From Thermodesulfobacterium sp. (GTDB lineage Bacteria; Desulfobacterota; Thermodesulfobacteria; Thermodesulfobacteriales; Thermodesulfobacteriaceae): 27,027 nt of DNA. The DNA is taken from positions 1-27,027 of the forward strand of contig JAGGXL010000122.1 of NCBI GenBank assembly GCA_021163085.1. The letters run 5' to 3'. The notes beneath the pieces are model-generated. The model searched no databases, was not told where the DNA came from, and saw only the letters and a program-made list of their open reading frames with translations. Below are positions 1 through 5,510 of the stretch, piece after piece; the stretch's first letter is position 1; each line of letters starts with the position of its first letter. A program made the translations under genes and the position numbers.

Positions 1-273
1 AGAAAAACTTCTAAAAGCTTATCTTACTTATTTAGATATAAAAGCTCCCAAAACCCATGATATTGCAACACTCTTGGAACTTTGTTTAAGTGCTGACGAA
101 AAATTTAAAGAATTAGATCAAGAAAAACTTGAAGAATTAACTTTTTATGCAGTAGAAATTAGATATCCAGACGCTTTTTATCAGCCATCAATAGAGGAAG
201 ACGAGAAGCTCTTAAACAAGCGATCAATTTAAAAGAATTTATTTTAAAGAGATTAAGAGAAATAGAAGAATGA
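1..273 (+). pseudogene. HEPN-domain protein, 5' cut by window edge and frameshifted
   Basis: Read from base 2, the frame gives a HEPN-like C-terminal half: KAYLTYL near the start, then the phrase KTHDIATLLELC, and later the typical HEPN ending VEIRYPDAFYQPS. The frame runs into a TAA at 230-232. If one base is taken as lost near 200, the reading continues as REALKQAINLKEFILKRL and ends at TGA 271-273, which is the normal end of such proteins. I therefore read it as a HEPN gene broken by a single-base deletion. HEPN proteins are often toxins or RNases paired with a minimal nucleotidyltransferase (MNT). The start lies outside the window, so the N-terminal half and any upstream damage cannot be seen. 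Confidence 0.7.
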
Positions 274-434
274 ATTATCCTGGGAAATCACAGAAAAAGT
301 AGTTGAGTATTTGAAAAAAGAGAAAGAAAGCCCTTGCCGCCATTATTTTTACCTCCCTCGACTTGACCGAAGAAGAAAGAAAAAAAGTCTATCAGGCAGG
401 AGATGATGAGGCTTGTTATGCTACACAAAATTGA
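270..434 (+). pseudogene. Decayed ORF 'relic X', copy 1
   Basis: An ATG at 270 overlaps the restored HEPN stop (ATGA). Allowing one lost base near 278, it reads MNY-SWEITEKVVEYLKKEKES, and a second stretch in another frame reads ALAAIIFTSLDLTEEERKKVYQ before a TGA at 432-434. The position, just downstream of and overlapping a HEPN gene, is where an MNT antitoxin often sits, and the EITEKVV opening would suit one. I see no GSxARG or DxD nucleotidyltransferase motif, so I do not assign the family. Similar fragments occur at 1385-1472 and 2143-2230. It cannot make a full protein as it stands. Confidence 0.45.
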
Positions 435-557
435 ACTTAAAAACTTTAAAAATTTCCTAGAATTCAAACTAAATAAACTTAGCCCAAATTAATTTGATTG
501 TGGGAAAAAAATAATGTAGGTAAACCAAATCTTCTGGAATCTTTATTAATTTATTGA
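418..557 (+). pseudogene. Remnant of the N-terminus of an AAA/SMC-like ATPase
   Basis: The ATG at 418 opens MLHKIELKNFKNFLEFKLNKL, the usual first strand of RecF/OLD/SMC-like ATPases. The frame shifts near 490, then reads NLIVGK. An extra A in the seven-A run at 505-511 must be removed to give NNVGKPNLLESLLIY before TGA 555-557. This is a Walker A motif (GKNNVGKT in the family) with the last Thr changed to Pro. Two frameshifts, a substituted P-loop residue and loss of everything downstream show that it is dead. Such ATPases occur in defence and toxin-antitoxin neighbourhoods, which fits the surroundings. Confidence 0.65.
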
Positions 558-571
558 CTTATTATTTTTAT

Positions 572-596
572 GGATTACTCTTATAAAAAGTAATCC
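572..596. promoter_or_regulatory. Inverted repeat upstream of TA pair 1, candidate operator
   Basis: A perfect 8-bp inverted repeat (GGATTACT at 572-579 and AGTAATCC at 589-596) lies 16 bases before the first antitoxin start. A TTGACT at 554-559 is a possible -35 box, but no -10 box fits it at 16-18 bp, so the promoter is not clearly placed. A strong ribosome-binding site (AAAGGAGG, about 601-608) follows. AbrB-type antitoxins usually repress their own operon by binding such repeats; that role here is inference. Confidence 0.4.
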
Positions 597-612
597 TTTA
601 AAAGGAGGTAAG

Positions 613-855
613 ATGTTTACGGTAAAAATTACACGAAAAGGCCAGATTACTATTCCAGCTAAGTTTAGAAAAAAACTCGGAACAGATGTAGTAGAAGTAG
701 AGATGGAGGGAGAGAAGATAATAATAAAACCCGTCAGGAAACTTGGAGGAATTTTAAGTAAGTATGCCATAAAAGGGAAGCCTATAGAAGATGTAATTCA
801 AATGGAAAAAGAGGCTATAGCAGATGCCTTTGCAGAAAAACACAATAATAATTGA
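613..855 (+). CDS. AbrB/MazE-type antitoxin, TA pair 1
   Basis: An 80-residue protein with an N-terminal SpoVT/AbrB swapped-hairpin domain: the first 45 residues contain KITRKGQITIPAKFRKKLG followed by VEVEMEGEKIIIKPV, the classic DNA-binding signature. The C-terminal 35 residues (YAIKGKPIEDVIQMEKEAIADAF) are the kind of tail that wraps a PIN toxin in VapB proteins. The ATG follows a strong AAAGGAGG site by four bases. Its end overlaps the toxin start by 32 bases, which suggests translational coupling. It should neutralise the toxin at 824-1225 and repress the operon. No damage is visible. Confidence 0.88.
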   Translation: MFTVKITRKGQITIPAKFRKKLGTDVVEVEMEGEKIIIKPVRKLGGILSKYAIKGKPIEDVIQMEKEAIADAFAEKHNNN

Positions 856-1225
856 TGCTAATGTAATTTTAAGATATTTACTTAAAGATAATAAAAAGTT
901 TTACAAAGAAGCCGAGGCTTTGTTTGATGATGTTTTCTCAGGTAAGAAAAAAATTTGGATAATGCATTCTGTTATTGCAGAAGTCGTTTATGTTCTCCTT
1001 AAACTTTATAGTGTTCCCAGAAAAGAAATAGCAGAAGTTTTAACAGAGCTTGTGAAAATTAAAGGAGTAAATGTTCAGGACAAAGAAATTCTTCTTGATG
1101 CTTTTAAAATATTTAAAAATAGAAATCTTGACTTTGTGGACTGTTTCTTGTGTGCGTATAGCAAAAAATATCGGGTAATATCTTTTGATAAGAAGCTAAA
1201 TAAATGTATAAAAGAGCTTATTTAA
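824..1225 (+). CDS. PIN-domain toxin (VapC-like), TA pair 1
   Basis: A 133-residue PIN-domain protein of normal VapC length. Acidic residues fall where the metal site is expected: Asp11 in IIIDANVILRYL, Glu53 in SVIAEVVYVL, Asp103 or Asp106 in NLDFVDCFL, and Asp122 in VISFDKKL. VapC toxins are Mg/Mn-dependent RNases that often cut tRNA or rRNA; the target here is unknown. The ATG at 824 lies inside the antitoxin gene, as is common in these pairs. The gene appears intact, so the pair may be active. Confidence 0.88.
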   Translation: MPLQKNTIIIDANVILRYLLKDNKKFYKEAEALFDDVFSGKKKIWIMHSVIAEVVYVLLKLYSVPRKEIAEVLTELVKIKGVNVQDKEILLDAFKIFKNRNLDFVDCFLCAYSKKYRVISFDKKLNKCIKELI

Positions 1226-1259
1226 TATCTTTAAAACTCAATCACCCTTTTCAAGACAA

Positions 1260-1350
1260 CTGCTTTATCGAAGCATTTAAAAATAAATATCTATATTTAA
1301 AAAATTGTAACTATAAAACAATACATGGGAGCTATATTTTTTGAGAAAAC
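1260..1350 (+). repeat. Degenerate repeat 'relic Y', copy A
   Basis: This stretch matches 3074-3170 closely. Shared blocks include GCATTTAAAAA, ATTTAAAAAAT and GGGAGCTATAT in the same order and spacing. Copy A has lost at least one base in its CATGGG (CATTGGG in copy B), which breaks the frame that copy B keeps. In the kept frame the text reads KYL-LKN-(K)-IHWELY-L, so it is probably a fragment of a coding gene that I do not recognise. It follows TA pair 1 directly, as copy B follows TA pair 3. Confidence 0.6.
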
Positions 1351-1384
1351 AAAGGAAACAACATAAAATCCGATTCTTCCAGAG

Positions 1385-1472
1385 GTATCTCACGAAATCA
1401 CAGAAAAAGGAATTAAATATTGGAAAAAGAAAAGAAGTTTACTGGGCAGTAGCGGAATTAGTAAAAAAATAG
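1385..1472 (+). repeat. Decayed 'relic X', copy 2
   Basis: The first half (HEITEKGIKYWKKK) resembles WEITEKVVEYLKKE of copy 1 at 284-325, with 16 identical bases in a row from 1394. The second half, in another frame, reads RKEVYWAVAELVKK and ends at TAG 1470-1472, matching RKKVYQ of copy 1 and KKVYWTASKLLK of copy 3. The middle part present in copy 1 is missing. I see nothing recognisable between 1351 and 1384 or between 1473 and the promoter at 1527. Confidence 0.5.
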
Positions 1473-1526
1473 GTTAGGAAAGGTAAGGAGTGCATAAAAA
1501 GTTAAGAAGAAGCTATGGGAGAAAAA

Positions 1527-1554
1527 TTGATTTAAAATGTAAATATGCTATTAT
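1527..1554 (+). promoter_or_regulatory. Promoter of TA pair 2, leaderless type
   Basis: TTGATT (1527-1532) and TATTAT (1549-1554) are 16 bp apart. The antitoxin ATG begins six bases after the -10 box, so transcription should start on or next to the ATG. There is no Shine-Dalgarno sequence between the box and the start. Confidence 0.55.
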
Positions 1555-1560
1555 GGAAAT

Positions 1561-1803
1561 ATGAAAAAATATCATAGAACTACAATTACCATTCCTCAAG
1601 AAACTTATCAAAAATTAAAAATATTAACTGCTCTTCAAAACAAAAGTGTGAGTGCTTTTATTAGAGATTTGATACAAAAAACAATTAGTGTTAATAAAAA
1701 AAAGATAGAAACTTTCCCTTTTGGAAAATATGAGTTAGAAGTAAAAGATATTGCCCGAGAAAAAATTTATCAAACTTATTTCAGGAAAAAGATATCTTCT
1801 TGA
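1561..1803 (+). CDS. Ribbon-helix-helix antitoxin, TA pair 2
   Basis: An 80-residue protein with a CopG/Arc-type ribbon-helix-helix domain. The strand is HRTTITIPQETYQKL, followed by helix A, a turn and helix B in SVSAFIRDLIQKTI. The C-terminal part (about 55-80) is Lys/Glu-rich and suits the toxin-binding tail. No Shine-Dalgarno site precedes the ATG, which lies six bases after a -10 box, so the message is probably leaderless. The toxin next to it is broken, so this may be an orphan antitoxin able to neutralise related toxins. The frame overlaps the toxin pseudogene at 1751-1803. Confidence 0.8.
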   Translation: MKKYHRTTITIPQETYQKLKILTALQNKSVSAFIRDLIQKTISVNKKKIETFPFGKYELEVKDIAREKIYQTYFRKKISS

Positions 1804-2117
1804 TACAAATGTTCTAATTTATAGTGTGGATAAAGCTTCTCCTTTTTATGCTAAGGCTAAGAAAATTATAGAAATAGGCATAAAGCAAAATGTTTCGTTT
1901 GTTATTATCCATCAAAATTTACTTGAATATACAGCTGTTTTGAGGAGGGTTTATAAAAGGATAACTTTTAGAAACAAATCCTAAAAGTTATCCTTTTGAT
2001 CTTTATCTTGCAGCTACAGCTTTAGATAACCAAGTATTTAGGATTATTACTGTTAATGTTAAAAATTTTGTTAATTTAGGTTTTAAAGAAGTAATTAATT
2101 TAAAAGAATATAACTAA
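1751..2117 (+). pseudogene. PIN-domain toxin, frameshifted and internally deleted (TA pair 2)
   Basis: The first part reads YLLDTNVLIYSVDK (first catalytic Asp) and LLEYTAVLRRVYK (Glu), then hits TAA at 1982-1984. The next frame continues YPFDLYLAATALDNQ (third Asp) and IITVNVKNF, a proper PIN ending, and stops at TAA 2115-2117. Between the Glu and the third Asp there are only about 25 residues. Family members I know usually have about 60, so roughly 35-40 residues have been lost as well as one frame step. The break falls on the inverted repeat at 1955-1997. The exact start is unclear: TTG 1751 inside the antitoxin is the longest choice. The toxin should be inactive. Confidence 0.75.
1955..1997. 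repeat. Perfect 17-bp inverted repeat at the break in the PIN toxin
   Basis: AAAAGGATAACTTTTAG (1955-1971) is followed by a nine-base loop and its exact reverse complement (1981-1997). The toxin changes frame within this element and lacks its central part here. The core GGATAACT resembles the GGATTACT arms at 572-596. It does not look like a terminator, since only four T follow and the stem is AT-rich. Confidence 0.85.
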
Positions 2118-2132
2118 AAGTCCTTTTTTTTC

Positions 2133-2150
2133 AAAAAGCAGCTTTTTTTT
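2133..2150 (+). terminator. Possible weak terminator after TA pair 2
   Basis: AAAAAGC at 2133-2139 pairs with GCTTTTT at 2141-2147 and runs into a T tract to 2150, sixteen bases after the restored toxin stop. The loop would have to open by two bases on each side and the stem is AT-rich, so in a thermophile this is only a candidate. Confidence 0.25.
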
Positions 2151-2230
2151 ACTTCCCTCAGCTTAACCAAAAAGAAAAAAGTCTATTGGACAGCAAGTAA
2201 ATTGCTGAAGATTAGACCAGAAGAGACTTT
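2143..2230 (+). repeat. Decayed 'relic X', copy 3
   Basis: TTTTTACTTCCCTCAGCTTAACC repeats, with changes, the segment at 346-373 (TTTTTACCTCCC then ACTTGACC), and AAAAAGTCTAT follows in both. Its readings FTSLSLT and KKVYWTASKLLK match copy 1 (FTSLDLTEEE, KKVYQ) and copy 2 (EVYWAVAELVKK). About six bases are missing relative to copy 1. From 2231 to 2372 I see only short open frames, one reading MPNRKILTKEEYLYAITN from ATG 2284, which I cannot assign. Confidence 0.5.
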
Positions 2231-2372
2231 TGAAAATCCTAATAGAGCTGAAGAAATAAATAATCAACAAAATCTACTTTATAATGCCAAACAGAAAAAT
2301 TTTAACTAAAGAAGAATATTTGTATGCGATAACTAATATGATTGTAATTTAATTAGCGATCAAAATTTGTGG

Positions 2373-2401
2373 TTGAAAAATAAGAAAAAAGATTGTATAA
2401 T
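2373..2401 (+). promoter_or_regulatory. Promoter of TA pair 3
   Basis: TTGAAA (2373-2378) and a consensus TATAAT (2396-2401) are separated by 17 bp. The predicted transcript would have a leader of about 25 bases containing the AAGGAGG ribosome-binding site just before the ATG at 2433. Confidence 0.7.
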
Positions 2402-2432
2402 ATTTCTAAAGTAAGGAAATAAGGAGGTAAGG

Positions 2433-2666
2433 ATGCTTGTTAAAAAGACTTCAAAAAATCAAATTACCCTACCTAAGGAAATAATTAAAAATTTCCCTCA
2501 GATTGAATACTTTGAAGCAAAGGTAGAAGATGGAAAAATCATATTAACTCCGGTGAAAATAGTTTCAGCTAATATCACTTTGGAAAAAATTAGAGAAAAG
2601 ATTAAAAGCTTAGGAATTACTGAAGAAGATGTAAAAGAAGCTGTAAAATGGGCAAGAAAAAACTAA
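2433..2666 (+). CDS. AbrB-type antitoxin, TA pair 3
   Basis: A 77-residue protein. Residues 1-45 form a SpoVT/AbrB-like domain (VKKTSKNQITLPKEIIKNFP, then FEAKVEDGKIILTPV). The tail (TLEKIREKIKSLGITEEDVKEAVKWARK) is helical and is likely the toxin-binding part. A good ribosome-binding site (AAGGAGG) precedes the ATG, and a consensus promoter lies at 2373-2401. It overlaps the toxin by 19 bases, so the two should be made together. Expected role: neutralise the PIN toxin and repress the operon. Confidence 0.87.
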   Translation: MLVKKTSKNQITLPKEIIKNFPQIEYFEAKVEDGKIILTPVKIVSANITLEKIREKIKSLGITEEDVKEAVKWARKN

Positions 2667-3073
2667 AAGTTGTTTTAGATACTAATGTTTTAATTTCAGT
2701 CTTACTTTTTCAGGGAGAGCTTTCTAAACTTATCCTACCTCTTAAAAAAGGAGCTTATATATTGTTATTTTCTGAAGATACTTTAAGCGAACTCATAAAA
2801 GTCCTTCATTATCCTAAGTTTGCTCTTACTGAACAGGAAATAGATTATATTTTGCAATTTGAAATTTTGCCATATTCAAAAATCATTGAAATTACTTTTA
2901 AGATTGATGAAAGGATTTGCAAGGACAAAGATGATCAAAAATTTTTAGAATTAGCAATTTCAGGTAAGGCTGATTATCTTGTGAGTGGAGATGCTGATCT
3001 TTTAGAACTGAAAGAGTTTAAAACAGTAAAAATACTATCTCCTGCCGAATTTTTAAAGACTCTAAAAGGATAA
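2648..3073 (+). CDS. PIN-family toxin (COG1569-like), TA pair 3
   Basis: A 141-residue PIN protein that resembles the 'putative toxin component, PIN family' group more than classical VapC. Asp11 in VVLDTNVLISVLL, Glu48 in EDTLSELIKVL, Asp95/Asp96 in KDKDDQKFLELA, and Asp115/Asp117 in DYLVSGDADLLEL mark the expected metal site. The ending ILSPAEFLKTLKG is typical of the group. Family members are thought to be RNases; the substrate here is unknown. The gene is intact and coupled to the antitoxin by a 19-base overlap. Confidence 0.87.
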   Translation: MGKKKLKVVLDTNVLISVLLFQGELSKLILPLKKGAYILLFSEDTLSELIKVLHYPKFALTEQEIDYILQFEILPYSKIIEITFKIDERICKDKDDQKFLELAISGKADYLVSGDADLLELKEFKTVKILSPAEFLKTLKG

Positions 3074-3170
3074 TTGCTTTTATTAAGGCATTTAAAAAAC
3101 AAATATTTAGATTTAAAAAATCGCAAAAGTAAAAGAATACATTGGGAGCTATATCTTTTGAAAAAACAGA
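3074..3170 (+). repeat. Degenerate repeat 'relic Y', copy B
   Basis: The second copy of the 1260-1350 repeat begins right after the TA pair 3 stop. One frame stays open: KYLDLKNRKSKRIHWELYLL, then KKQNYKEIA and a stop at 3187-3189. The final phrase is like the first helix of a helix-turn-helix, but there is too little to name a family. I see no gene between 3190 and the promoter at 3271. Confidence 0.6.
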
Positions 3171-3270
3171 ACTATAAAGAGATAGCATGAATTATACTAT
3201 CATTTCTTGGGCAAGGGAGTGAAAAGTATCAAAGAATATAAATATTTTTTAAAAAGCATGAAAGATATAA

Positions 3271-3299
3271 TTGTTAAAAGGTAATTTTAATGATATTAT
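3271..3299 (+). promoter_or_regulatory. Promoter of the aminopeptidase-trmI-ybeY/pdxJ operon
   Basis: TTGTTA (3271-3276) and TATTAT (3294-3299) are 17 bp apart, 45 bases before the start. The AAGGAGG ribosome-binding site lies shortly before the ATG at 3345. Confidence 0.55.
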
Positions 3300-3344
3300 G
3301 TATCGCTAAAATCTCTGATTTTTTGAAAGTATAAGGAGGAAAAT

Positions 3345-4736
3345 ATGAAAATAGAGGAACTTGAGAAAGAATTGACTTATAAAGCTAAACATGTTTATGA
3401 AACAATAGATAAAGAAGAAAAGAAATTTTTAGAAAAAGTAGTTAAAGACTATATAAAATTTCTTTCGGCATGTAAAACTGAAAGAGAAACTGTGGAATTT
3501 GGAAAAGAGCTTTTGGAGAAAGAAGGGTTTAAAGAGGGTGATACTAAAAAGGGTTATTTTATTTATAGGGACAAGTTTTTAGCTTGTTGGGGAATGGGTA
3601 AAAGACCAATTACAGAGGGTTTGAGGATTATTGTCAGTCATATTGATACTCCAAGACTTGATTTAAAACTTCATCCTCTTTTTGAGGATACAGATTTAGC
3701 TTTTTTAAAGACTCACTACTATGGAGGGATTAAAAAATACCACTGGGTAGCAATGCCACTTGCTTTACATGGAGTTGTTGCTAAAAAGGATGGAAGAGTA
3801 ATAAAGATAGTGATAGGTGAAAAAGAAAAGGACTGTGTTTTTACTATTTGTGATTTACTTCCCCATTTAGCAAGGAAAATCCAGGCAGAGAAAAAGCTTT
3901 CAGAAGCTATTGTAGGAGAGAAGTTGAATGTTTTGGTAGCAGGTATTCCTGTTGAAGACAAAAATGAAAAAGTAAAAGAAAGAATAAAGCTCAAATTTTT
4001 AGAACTTATTTACAAAAAATACGGAATAAAAGAGGAAGACTTTGTGTCTGCGGAGCTTTATTTAGTTCCAGCTGGCTCTGCCAGGGAAGTTGGACTTGAT
4101 AGAGCTTTTGTAGGAGGATATGGACAAGATGATAGAAGTTGTGCTTTTACTTCCTTGAAAGCTTTTTTAGAGGTAGAAGATCCAGAGTATACAAACTTGA
4201 TTTTATTCATGGATAGAGAGGAAATAGGTTCTGAGGGTAACACATCTGCAAAAAGTAGAATTTTTGAAGGGGTTGTATATAATCTTATTAAAAAAGCTGG
4301 AATTTCTCCTACAGCAGACACCTTTTTTAGCATAATGGCTCAAACAAAGGCAATATCTGCAGATGTAACAGCAGGGATAGATCCCAATTATATAGAGGTT
4401 CATGACAAACTTAATGATGCTAAACTTGGTTTTGGAATAGCAGTTAGCCGTTATACAGGCCATGGTGGTAAATACATGGCAAATGAAGCTCATGCTGAGT
4501 TTTTAGCCTGGCTTCTTAAGAATTGGGATGAAAATAAAGTTGTCTATCAGGTCTGTTCTATGGGAAAAGTAGATGAGGGTGGTGGAGGAACAGTTGCTAA
4601 GTATTTTGCTTCTTACGGAATGGATATAGTTGATGCTGGCCCACCTTTACTTTCTATGCATTCTCCATTTGAAATTACTCACAAAGGTGATTTATATATG
4701 ACATATAAAGCCTTTAAAACCTTTTTAAAAGTTTAA
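3345..4736 (+). CDS. M18-family zinc aminopeptidase
   Basis: A 463-residue cytoplasmic metallo-aminopeptidase of the M18 family (aminopeptidase I / aspartyl aminopeptidase group). It releases N-terminal residues from peptides as a large oligomer with two metals per subunit. The signature pieces appear in order: VSHIDTPRLDLK (His99, Asp101), GQDDRSCAF near 260 (bridging Asp), DREEIGSEGNTS near 288 (catalytic and metal Glu), ADVTAGIDPNY near 345, GHGGKYMANEAHAEF, and MHSPFEI near the end (final His). Length is normal. It is first in an operon with trmI, whose start follows six bases after this stop. Substrate preference cannot be read from the sequence. Confidence 0.93.
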   Translation: MKIEELEKELTYKAKHVYETIDKEEKKFLEKVVKDYIKFLSACKTERETVEFGKELLEKEGFKEGDTKKGYFIYRDKFLACWGMGKRPITEGLRIIVSHIDTPRLDLKLHPLFEDTDLAFLKTHYYGGIKKYHWVAMPLALHGVVAKKDGRVIKIVIGEKEKDCVFTICDLLPHLARKIQAEKKLSEAIVGEKLNVLVAGIPVEDKNEKVKERIKLKFLELIYKKYGIKEEDFVSAELYLVPAGSAREVGLDRAFVGGYGQDDRSCAFTSLKAFLEVEDPEYTNLILFMDREEIGSEGNTSAKSRIFEGVVYNLIKKAGISPTADTFFSIMAQTKAISADVTAGIDPNYIEVHDKLNDAKLGFGIAVSRYTGHGGKYMANEAHAEFLAWLLKNWDENKVVYQVCSMGKVDEGGGGTVAKYFASYGMDIVDAGPPLLSMHSPFEITHKGDLYMTYKAFKTFLKV

Positions 4737-4742
4737 TTGCAG

Positions 4743-5510
4743 ATGGCTTTAAAAGAAGGAGATTATGTTTTACTCTTAACTTCTGATGGAAAGTTTTATC
4801 TTGTAGAAATAAAGGATCATAACTTTCATACTCATAAAGATTATCTAAATTTAAAAGATTTAATAGATAAAAATTACGGAGAGATTGTTTACGGAAAAAA
4901 AGGAGAAAAATTTTATATTTTAAGGCCTACAATTTATGATTTTTTAATAAAAATAGAAAGAATAACTCAAATTGTTTATCCCAAGGATATAGGATACATT
5001 CTACTTAAACTTGATATAGGTCCTGGTAAAATAGTGCTTGAGTGTGGAGGAGGCTCAGGAGCACTTACTTCAGCATTTGCTTATATAGTGGGAGAAGAAG
5101 GAAAGGTAATTTCTTATGAAAAAGAAACCAAATTTCAGGAAGTTGCGAAAAAAAACTTAAAAAAATTAGGGGTTTCACACAGAGTAATTTTTAAGAATAT
5201 AGAAATTTTAGAAAGTTTTGAAGAAAAAGAAGTTGATGCGGTCTTTCTTGATTTAAAAACTCCCTGGAAGCTTATTAAAGGAGCTTGGGAAGTTTTAAAA
5301 AGTGGACATCCTCTGGGTATTTTAGTCCCTACAGCTAATCAGGTTTTTCAGTGCCTTCTTGAACTTGAGAAGCACCCTTTTGTAGATATAGAGGTAGTAG
5401 AAATACTTCTAAGAAAATACAAAACTAATCCAGAAAGACTACGTCCAGAAGATAGGATGGTAGCTCATACAGGTTATTTAATTTTTGCAAAAAAGGTTTT
5501 TGAAAAATAA
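4743..5510 (+). CDS. trmI: tRNA (adenine-N1)-methyltransferase, TrmI-like
   Basis: A 255-residue S-adenosylmethionine methyltransferase of the TrmI family, which makes m1A58 in the T-loop of tRNA. An N-terminal beta domain (to about 65) precedes the Rossmann fold. VLECGGGSGALTSAFAYIVG is the SAM-binding loop, VISYEKE holds the acidic residue for the ribose, and AVFLDLKTPW stands where the family usually has a DxPxPW-like motif. The C-terminal LRPEDRMVAHTGYLIFAKK is typical. The ATG at 4743 is preferred over a TTG at 4737 that touches the upstream stop. Neither has a good ribosome-binding site, so coupling is likely. The stop shares a base with the next start (TAATG). m1A58 matters for growth at high temperature in Thermus. 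Confidence 0.85.
   Translation: MALKEGDYVLLLTSDGKFYLVEIKDHNFHTHKDYLNLKDLIDKNYGEIVYGKKGEKFYILRPTIYDFLIKIERITQIVYPKDIGYILLKLDIGPGKIVLECGGGSGALTSAFAYIVGEEGKVISYEKETKFQEVAKKNLKKLGVSHRVIFKNIEILESFEEKEVDAVFLDLKTPWKLIKGAWEVLKSGHPLGILVPTANQVFQCLLELEKHPFVDIEVVEILLRKYKTNPERLRPEDRMVAHTGYLIFAKKVFEK

Noticed and set aside
270..330. Calling relic X an MNT nucleotidyltransferase antitoxin
   Set aside because: Only position after HEPN and a short EITEKVV phrase support it. No GSxxxG or Asp catalytic motif remains.
1226..3344. CRISPR array or insertion sequence in the repeat-rich island
   Set aside because: The repeats are few, diverged and unevenly spaced. There is no regular spacer structure, transposase or target-site duplication that I can see.
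4058..4493. Open frames on the minus strand inside the aminopeptidase gene
   Set aside because: They lie antisense to strongly conserved M18 motifs, have no ribosome-binding sites, and read as Cys/Ser/Phe-rich text with no domain.
4737..4742. TTG start for TrmI directly after the aminopeptidase stop
   Set aside because: The ATG two codons later gives the normal N-terminus, and no ribosome-binding site favours the TTG.
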